This document shows positions 1-5,264 of a stretch of 6,382 bases of DNA, piece by piece. The notes below the pieces were generated by a model that ran no database searches, had not been told where the DNA came from, and saw nothing but the letters and a program-made list of their open reading frames with translations. How positions within the stretch are numbered: the first letter of the stretch is position 1; the number at the start of each line of letters is the position of its first letter. A program made the translations under genes and the position numbers. Source of the DNA: an uncultured Aeromonadales bacterium (GTDB taxonomy: Bacteria > Pseudomonadota > Gammaproteobacteria > Enterobacterales > Succinivibrionaceae); assembly GCA_902796095.1 (NCBI GenBank), contig CADBNP010000165.1:1-6382 (forward strand), read 5' to 3'.

Positions 1-3000
1 GGTCTTGTCCGTCTTTATGCTCAGGCGTCAAACGGCAACAAGGAGAAATTTCCGGGAGGCGTCAAGCCGATAGCGGCAGTTGATGTCAATGTGAACGATG
101 AGTTTGCTGAGCATGAGGCTACACTTCTTACCTTGTATGCCATGAATGAGAACGGTTATCACAACATCTGCGAGATTATCTCCAGAGGACACCGTCGCGG
201 CAAGCAGCAGTGCAACGGTCTGGAAATGCCTACTATTGAGCTGTCATGGTTTACTGAGCGGAACAGTCATGACACATCCTTCTATGCCGATGACATAATA
301 GTACTTTCCGGAGGAAGAGTCGGTGCTCTCGGTAAATATCTGCTGAAGGGAAGAGAGGACAGAGTTGATGAACTTCTGGATTTTTATAAAAAATGGTTTC
401 CGGATCGTTTTTACCTTGAACTGACCCGTACAGATCGGGATAACGAGGAGCAGTACAACGTGCTGGCGGTGGCTCTTGCCGAAAAGCAGGATCTTCCGGT
501 TGTGGCAACCAATGATGTGGTGTTCATGGAGAAGAACGACTTCTTTTACCATGAAGTGAGGGTTGCCAGCCAGATGAAGTATACAATGGCGGATCCGCGC
601 AGACCCAAGCTTTATTCCTGTGAGCAGTACCTTAAAACCCAGGAAGAAATGTGTTCGCTTTTCAGTGATATACCGGAGGCGCTGGAGAATACTGTTGAAA
701 TTGCCAAACGCTGCAATGTTTATATTCCTCTGGGCGTTCCGCATCTTCCGAAATTCCCTGTTCCGGCTGACTTTGTGCCGACGGATGATATGCGTCAGCG
801 TGTTCTCAGGATCTGGACAGAATATGATGAGAAGACTGCGGAAAATAAGAAAAGAGATCCTGTGGATTTCACCAGACTGCCGGCAGAAAAAATTGCTGAA
901 TTAGAAGATAAAATACGTCTGTGCAGCTATCTGATCTGGCAGTCTGAAACCGGTCTTGAAAAGCGTCTTGCCGTTCTGTTTCCGGATGAGAAAAAACGCA
1001 GTGAGGAGCGTCCGAAGTATTATGAGCGTCTTTATATGGAGCTCAGTGTAGTTATCGGAATGGATTTCCCCGGATATTTTCTTATAGTGATGGAATTTAT
1101 TCAGTGGGCCAAGTCCCAGGGAATTCCGATAGGACCCGGACGAGGTTCGGGTGCCGGATCTCTGGTGGCCTATGCCATAAAGATTACTGATCTTAATCCT
1201 CTTGATTTTGCTCTTCTTTTTGAAAGATTTCTTAATCCTGAACGTGTATCGATGCCGGATTTTGATATTGATATCTGCAAGGATCGGCGAGGAGAGGTTA
1301 TTCAGCATGTTGCCGAACTTTACGGGCATGAAGCTGTCTCGCAGATTATCACTTTCGGTACCATGGCGGCCAAGGCTGCGATCAAGGATGTGACAAGAAC
1401 TCTTAACATGTCGTATACCTTCGGCGACCAGCTGGCCAAGCTGATCCCTGCGGCTCCCGGCACCAAACTCAGTGATGCCTTTAATGTAGAAAAGAATCCT
1501 AAGCATCCTGAGGATGTGGAACTCCTGAAAAGCCGTTACGAAAGCGAGCCGGAAGTGAAGGAGGTTATCGATATAGCCTTTAAGCTTGAGGGTGTGACCA
1601 AGAGCACCGGCAAGCATGCCGGCGGAGTGGTTATCTCGCCTTCCACAATTGTCGATTATTCTCCAATAGCTCTTGATACTGATAACAACCCTGTAACCCA
1701 GTATGACAAGCACGATATTGAGGATGCAGGTCTGATCAAGTTTGACTTTCTCGGCCTCAAGACTATAACCATCATCAAATGGGCTCTGGACATGATCAAT
1801 GCCCGCATGAAGCGTCAGGGCAGGGAGCCGGTGGATATTTCCACAATACCGCTGGATGACAAGGAATGCTATGATGTTCTCATGTCCTGTGAAACCACAG
1901 GTGTGTTCCAGCTGGAATCACGCGGCATGAGGGATCTTATTTCAAAACTGAAGCCGGATCGCTTTGACGATATGATTGCTCTGGTTGCTCTGTTCAGACC
2001 GGGTCCTCTGGAATCAGGTATGGTGGATAACTATATCAACCGCAAGCATGGCAGGGAGGAGGTTTCCTATCCTATGCCTGAATATCAGCATGAGTGCCTT
2101 AAGCCTATTCTGGAATCAACCTACTGTGTTGTAGTTTACCAGGAGCAGGTTATGCAGCTGGCACAGGCTCTTTCAGGCTATTCGCTGGGCAGTGCTGATT
2201 TGCTGCGGCGTGCCATGGGCAAGAAAATCCAGGAGGAAATGGTCCGAAACCGAAAGATCTTCGTGGATGGTGCTGTTGAGAAAGGTCGCGATGCTGCCGT
2301 TGCAGGTAAAATCTACGATATAGTGGAAAAGTTTGCCGGCTACGGCTTCAATAAATCTCACAGTGCCGCCTATGCTCTTGTTGCCTATCAGACTCTTTGG
2401 ATGAAGGTCCATTATCCGGCGGATTATCTGGCCGCACTGATGACAGGCGATAAGGACAGCAAGGAAAAGATTGTCGCCTATGTTGCTGAGCTCAGGAGAC
2501 TGGGGATCAGGATCAGTCCTCCGGATGTAAATCAGTGTCAGTATGATTTTATTGCCAGTGATGACGGTGAAGTGGTGTACGGACTCTGCGGTATTTCCGG
2601 AATCGGCTACGGTGCCGTGGAGGAAATCGTCAACAACCGCAAAAGCGGTCCGTATGAGGATCTTTTTGATTTCTGCTGTCGTGTGGATTTGAAGAAATTC
2701 AGCCGCAGTGCTCTTGAAACGCTGATCTGGGTTGGAGCCTTTGACAGAATAGGTCCTCACAGAAGTGCCATTCTGGAGGCTCTTGATGTGGCTATCAAAT
2801 ATGCCACAGACAAGAATTCCAATGAGCTTGAAGGTCAGTTTGACATGTTCAGCTGCGAAGGTGCAGCTGATCCGTATCGTCCGACATATCCTGATGTGCC
2901 TATGCTTCCTGATATAGCCTGGCTTACCAAGGAAAAGCACTATCTTGGTCTTTATCTTACCGGACATCCTGTAAACCAGTACCTCGCTGAGATATCTCAT

Positions 3001-3594
3001 TACAATGCAACACAGATTAAGAATCTGACACCGACCAGTTCACATGTGGACAGGGGGCACCACCTGGTTACCGTAATAGGATATGCCCATGAGGTAAGGT
3101 GGATCACCACCAAGAAGGGAACACGGATGGCAACCATTCTTCTTGATGACGGAACCGGTGATATCACGGTTCTGGTGTTTGCCCGCACCGTGGAAAAATG
3201 TGAGGAGTTTATTCAGCAGGATACGATCCTTTATATAAGGGGCGAAGTCAAGCCGGATTACAGAGCCGCCCAGGATGAAACCTCCGAGGAGGTTCCGATA
3301 AATCTTGTAGCGGATTCAGTGATTTCTCTTACGTCGGCCCGCAATGAAAATGCAGTGTGTATCCTTGTTACATTAAGAGATGAGCAGTGCTCGGATAAAT
3401 TTATCTATCAGCTTATGGGACTCCTTGAACAGTACCGTTCCGAGAATGAACTCCCGGTCAAGATATGTTATAAGACGGAAAAAGGCTGCATAGCTCTTGA
3501 TCCGGACAGTGCCTTCAGAGTGAAGCCGTGCGATGAACTCCTTACGGATTTGCAGACTCTGGTGGGCAAGGATCAGATAAGCGTGGAATTCTGA
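1..3594 (+). CDS. dnaE: DNA polymerase III alpha subunit (partial, 5' end outside window)
   Basis: Catalytic subunit of the replicative DNA polymerase, which copies the chromosome in complex with the beta clamp, tau and epsilon. The frame is open from base 1 (GLVRLYAQ...) and aligns from about residue 49 of E. coli DnaE, so the GTG at 91 is internal and some 48 codons are missing. Domains in order: PHP domain (to about 760), palm with the PGRGSGAGSLVAYA motif (from 1135), and catalytic aspartates in PDFDID (1264-1266 and 1270-1272) and FDFLGL (1744-1746). Next come fingers with GYGFNKSHSAAYA (2338-2376), a beta-clamp motif QFDMF (2836-2850), an OB fold (about 3058-3330) and the C-terminal tau-binding region ending VEF. 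With 1197 residues in view, the full protein would be about 1245, against 1160 in E. coli; most of the excess is one insertion near 766-912. In the PHP motif TNDVVF, the usual metal-binding histidine is valine (520-522), so this domain is probably not a nuclease. Identity is certain. Confidence 0.98.
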   Translation, partial: GLVRLYAQASNGNKEKFPGGVKPIAAVDVNVNDEFAEHEATLLTLYAMNENGYHNICEIISRGHRRGKQQCNGLEMPTIELSWFTERNSHDTSFYADDIIVLSGGRVGALGKYLLKGREDRVDELLDFYKKWFPDRFYLELTRTDRDNEEQYNVLAVALAEKQDLPVVATNDVVFMEKNDFFYHEVRVASQMKYTMADPRRPKLYSCEQYLKTQEEMCSLFSDIPEALENTVEIAKRCNVYIPLGVPHLPKFPVPADFVPTDDMRQRVLRIWTEYDEKTAENKKRDPVDFTRLPAEKIAELEDKIRLCSYLIWQSETGLEKRLAVLFPDEKKRSEERPKYYERLYMELSVVIGMDFPGYFLIVMEFIQWAKSQGIPIGPGRGSGAGSLVAYAIKITDLNPLDFALLFERFLNPERVSMPDFDIDICKDRRGEVIQHVAELYGHEAVSQIITFGTMAAKAAIKDVTRTLNMSYTFGDQLAKLIPAAPGTKLSDAFNVEKNPKHPEDVELLKSRYESEPEVKEVIDIAFKLEGVTKSTGKHAGGVVISPSTIVDYSPIALDTDNNPVTQYDKHDIEDAGLIKFDFLGLKTITIIKWALDMINARMKRQGREPVDISTIPLDDKECYDVLMSCETTGVFQLESRGMRDLISKLKPDRFDDMIALVALFRPGPLESGMVDNYINRKHGREEVSYPMPEYQHECLKPILESTYCVVVYQEQVMQLAQALSGYSLGSADLLRRAMGKKIQEEMVRNRKIFVDGAVEKGRDAAVAGKIYDIVEKFAGYGFNKSHSAAYALVAYQTLWMKVHYPADYLAALMTGDKDSKEKIVAYVAELRRLGIRISPPDVNQCQYDFIASDDGEVVYGLCGISGIGYGAVEEIVNNRKSGPYEDLFDFCCRVDLKKFSRSALETLIWVGAFDRIGPHRSAILEALDVAIKYATDKNSNELEGQFDMFSCEGAADPYRPTYPDVPMLPDIAWLTKEKHYLGLYLTGHPVNQYLAEISHYNATQIKNLTPTSSHVDRGHHLVTVIGYAHEVRWITTKKGTRMATILLDDGTGDITVLVFARTVEKCEEFIQQDTILYIRGEVKPDYRAAQDETSEEVPINLVADSVISLTSARNENAVCILVTLRDEQCSDKFIYQLMGLLEQYRSENELPVKICYKTEKGCIALDPDSAFRVKPCDELLTDLQTLVGKDQISVEF

Positions 3595-3610
3595 GGAATA
3601 CAGGGAATTT

Positions 3611-4048
3611 ATGAAAATGAAACTGCCGGGAAAACTGCGTGCACACACGGTGTTTCTTCTCATTATGTCGCTCCTGCTTGTATCCAGAGTGCTTCATTAT
3701 TACATGGGGCATTATGATGACAGGCAGATTACAAGAAACGGAGCTCTGACTTCCCTTGGTCACAGTGTTGCAGGTAAACTGAGAGGTCTTGATTACAGCG
3801 GGTTTGCCGTCAAAACTGTTTCTTACGGAGCCGAGGGGGAAAACGGAGTGTATGCAGTTCTTTCGGTAGCCGCTTCCGATGATGAAATTCTGAAACTGAG
3901 AGAGGAAAAACTTTCGGATGCGAAACTGCGTTCAAAAGTCTGTTCGGGAAGGGATAAGCTTGCATTGAGCTATGTTGACAGAATCAGAATTTCATATGTG
4001 GATGAGAAGGGCAGGGAAATAACCGGCACTGCTTTCGGAGGCTGCTGA
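3611..4048 (+). CDS. Hypothetical single-pass membrane-anchored protein, 145 aa
   Basis: I do not recognise this protein. It begins with a short basic stretch (K2, K4, K8, R10), followed by a hydrophobic segment at about residues 13-28 (TVFLLIMSLLLVSRVL). No convincing signal-peptidase site or lipobox is visible, so a signal anchor with about 115 residues outside the cytoplasm is the likely topology. The soluble part is mixed and charged. It has two cysteines, C111 and C145 (the final residue), which could form a disulfide in the periplasm. The C-terminal segment YVDEKGREITGTAFGGC looks like a short beta hairpin. The gene starts 16 bases after dnaE and is probably cotranscribed with it. AGGGA at 3602-3606 lies 4 bases from ATG 3611 and 10 bases from ATG 3617, so the start may be two codons later. 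Base and codon use resemble its neighbours. It is not part of the standard dnaE-accA neighbourhood I know from E. coli. I am fairly sure it is a real gene but its function is unknown. Confidence 0.8.
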   Translation: MKMKLPGKLRAHTVFLLIMSLLLVSRVLHYYMGHYDDRQITRNGALTSLGHSVAGKLRGLDYSGFAVKTVSYGAEGENGVYAVLSVAASDDEILKLREEKLSDAKLRSKVCSGRDKLALSYVDRIRISYVDEKGREITGTAFGGC

Positions 4049-4081
4049 TTTTCATGATCTTTCCTGTTTAACTTCATTTTA

Positions 4082-4117
4082 CGGGACTGTCACATTGCAG
4101 TCCGGATGTGATACCCG
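4082..4117 (+). repeat. Two overlapping, mutually exclusive inverted repeats after the small gene
   Basis: Two alternative hairpins share the same bases. One pairs GGACTG (4084-4089) with CAGTCC (4098-4103), with a further T-G wobble inside. The other pairs TCACAT (4090-4095) with ATGTGA (4106-4111) and is enclosed by CGGG (4082-4085) with CCCG (4114-4117). The DNA that follows is T-rich (TTCTTTTCTTCATTTT, from about 4131), but no T-run directly abuts a stem, so this is not a canonical intrinsic terminator. It may end or stabilise the dnaE transcript's 3' part, or be a protein site. The pairing is seen directly; any role is inference. Confidence 0.4.
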
Positions 4118-4199
4118 CTCATTTCAGTAATTCTTTTCTTCATTTTGTGATCCTGTCTGAATGCTCGATCTTTTTAGATGTTGTTGTGCAGTAATAAAC

Positions 4200-4220
4200 A
4201 AAAAAAGCCCTGTTTTTTTT
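4200..4220. other. A7-GCCCTG-T8 tract just upstream of the accA -10 element
   Basis: Seven A's (4200-4206), then GCCCTG, then eight T's (4213-4220) sit immediately before the -10 hexamer and occupy the positions where a -35 element and spacer would lie. The layout resembles an intrinsic terminator that has lost the GGGC half of its stem. It could equally act as bent or easily melted promoter DNA. As RNA it could form only a weak A-U stem. No TTGACA-like -35 is present at the proper distance. Confidence 0.35.
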
Positions 4221-4228
4221 GATATAAT
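4220..4228 (+). promoter_or_regulatory. Extended -10 promoter for accA (tilS)
   Basis: TGATATAAT matches the sigma-70 extended -10 consensus TGnTATAAT at every defined base, with the hexamer TATAAT at 4223-4228. Seventeen bases upstream there are only A's, so there is no useful -35 element. That is acceptable because extended -10 promoters are known to work without one. Transcription would start near 4234-4236, giving a leader of about 67 bases before the accA start. It lies in the only long spacer of the window, consistent with accA and tilS having their own promoter apart from readthrough from dnaE. Confidence 0.75.
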
Positions 4229-4250
4229 ACCGTAGATTTTTTATATTGCC

Positions 4251-4279
4251 CGACCGCCGGAGACTGTGCCCGGACGGCG
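4251..4279 (+). promoter_or_regulatory. GC-rich hairpin in the accA leader
   Basis: Bases 4251-4260 (CGACCGCCGG) pair with 4270-4279 (CCGGACGGCG) to give nine G-C pairs. One unpaired A lies on each arm (4253 and 4274), and the loop has nine bases (4261-4269). The stem stands out in AT-rich surroundings, begins about 15 bases after the predicted transcription start and ends 22 bases before the accA ATG. TAATTTTTAATT follows, a broken T-run, so it could be a weak attenuator. It could also be an mRNA-stabilising 5' stem or a binding site for a regulator. In E. coli the carboxyltransferase is reported to bind accA and accD mRNA; whether this hairpin plays such a part is unknown. Confidence 0.5.
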
Positions 4280-4301
4280 TAATTTTTAATTAGGATGAGT
4301 T

Positions 4302-5258
4302 ATGGATTTAAATTTCTTGGATTTCGAACAGAAAATTGCTGAACTGATTGCGCAGACCAATGAACTCAAAAGGGTAAGCGAATCGAACGGCGGTGAGGTC
4401 GATCTGTCAAAGACCATAAGTTCTCTTGAGCATGCGACAGATAAGCTTACCAAGGAAATCTTTTCAAATCTGGGAGCATGGCAGATATCGCGTCTTTCAC
4501 GTCATCCTATGCGTCCGTATTCTCTTGATTACATCAGCAGAATGTTTACAGAATTTGATGAACTGTGCGGAGATCGAAATTTCTCTGATGATCAGGCTAT
4601 TGTCGGAGGCACGGCGAGACTGGACGGCAGGCCGTGTATGGTTATCGGCCACCAGAAGGGGCGCGATACCCAGGAAAAAATCAGGAGGAATTTCGGTATG
4701 CCCCGTCCAGAGGGATACCGCAAGGCATTGAGACTCATGCGTCTTGCAGAGCGCTTCCATATGCCTGTAATTACATTTATTGATACACCTGGCGCATATC
4801 CTGGAGTTGGTGCAGAAGAGCGCGGTCAGGCTGAGGCAATTGCCAAGAACCTCAAGATTATGAGTTCACTCAGGATTCCGGTGATTTGTACCGTGATCGG
4901 TGAAGGCGGATCAGGCGGTGCTCTGGCTATCGGTGTGGGTGACAGAGTGAATATGATGCAGTATTCCACCTATTCCGTTATTTCACCTGAAGGCTGTGCC
5001 TCGATTCTCTGGAAGAGTGCAGACAAGGCTTCAACAGCTGCCGAGGCCATGAACATTACAGCAGACAAACTCATGTCTCTGAAACTGATTGACAATGTGA
5101 TCAAGGAGCCGCTGGGCGGAGCTCACCGTGATTATGACAAGGCGGCGGAAAATCTGAAAGAGCGCATTATTACAGATCTGAATGAACTCTCTGAACTGTC
5201 TGAAGAGGAACTTCTTGAAAGAAGGTTCAGCCGCTTGATGTCCTATGGTTACTGTTAG
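4302..5258 (+). CDS. accA: Acetyl-CoA carboxylase carboxyltransferase subunit alpha
   Basis: Cytoplasmic alpha subunit of the carboxyltransferase which, with AccD, transfers the carboxyl group from biotin on AccB to acetyl-CoA. The product is malonyl-CoA, in the first committed step of fatty acid synthesis. The protein has 318 residues (E. coli 319) and matches end to end, from MDLNFLDFEQKIAEL to RRFSRLMSYGYC. The N-terminal helical region (about 1-60) is the most divergent. The crotonase-like core carries GHQKGRDTQEKIRRNFGMP, DTPGAYPGVGAEERGQ (161-176), GEGGSGGALAIG (200-211) and YSTYSVISPEGCASILWKSA, the family's acyl-CoA and carboxybiotin binding segments. No key motif is missing. ATG 4302 is chosen because AGGA (4292-4295) lies six bases upstream and the N-terminus matches the family. 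An overlapping ATG at 4295 is out of frame. The extended -10 promoter and leader hairpin lie directly upstream. tilS follows after six bases in the same frame, so the two are probably cotranscribed and perhaps translationally coupled. Confidence 0.98.
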   Translation: MDLNFLDFEQKIAELIAQTNELKRVSESNGGEVDLSKTISSLEHATDKLTKEIFSNLGAWQISRLSRHPMRPYSLDYISRMFTEFDELCGDRNFSDDQAIVGGTARLDGRPCMVIGHQKGRDTQEKIRRNFGMPRPEGYRKALRLMRLAERFHMPVITFIDTPGAYPGVGAEERGQAEAIAKNLKIMSSLRIPVICTVIGEGGSGGALAIGVGDRVNMMQYSTYSVISPEGCASILWKSADKASTAAEAMNITADKLMSLKLIDNVIKEPLGGAHRDYDKAAENLKERIITDLNELSELSEEELLERRFSRLMSYGYC

Positions 5259-5264
5259 CAGATA

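Noticed and set aside
91..93. GTG as the start of dnaE
   Set aside because: The frame is open to base 1 and the residues before it (GVKPIAAVDVN) match internal DnaE sequence, so the true start is outside the window.
901..1713. Long open frame of 270 codons on the - strand inside dnaE
   Set aside because: It lies wholly opposite a certain dnaE coding region, has no recognisable domain and reads as low-quality basic sequence; it is an antisense shadow.
2173..3000. Open frame of 275 codons on the - strand inside dnaE
   Set aside because: Opposite conserved DnaE motifs including GYGFNKSHSAAYA and the clamp motif; no recognisable protein features.
4107..4123. CRP-like TGTGA half-site
   Set aside because: The second half after six bases (CTCAT) does not match TCACA; a single half-site is not enough.
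4161..4235. Small frame of 24 codons with three consecutive cysteines (MLDLFRCCCAV...) in the spacer
   Set aside because: No ribosome binding site, it runs through the A/T tract and the -10 promoter element, and composition alone explains it.
4295..4297. ATG overlapping the accA ribosome binding site as an alternative start or leader peptide
   Set aside because: Out of frame with accA and leads to a short frame inside accA; the ATG at 4302 matches the family N-terminus.
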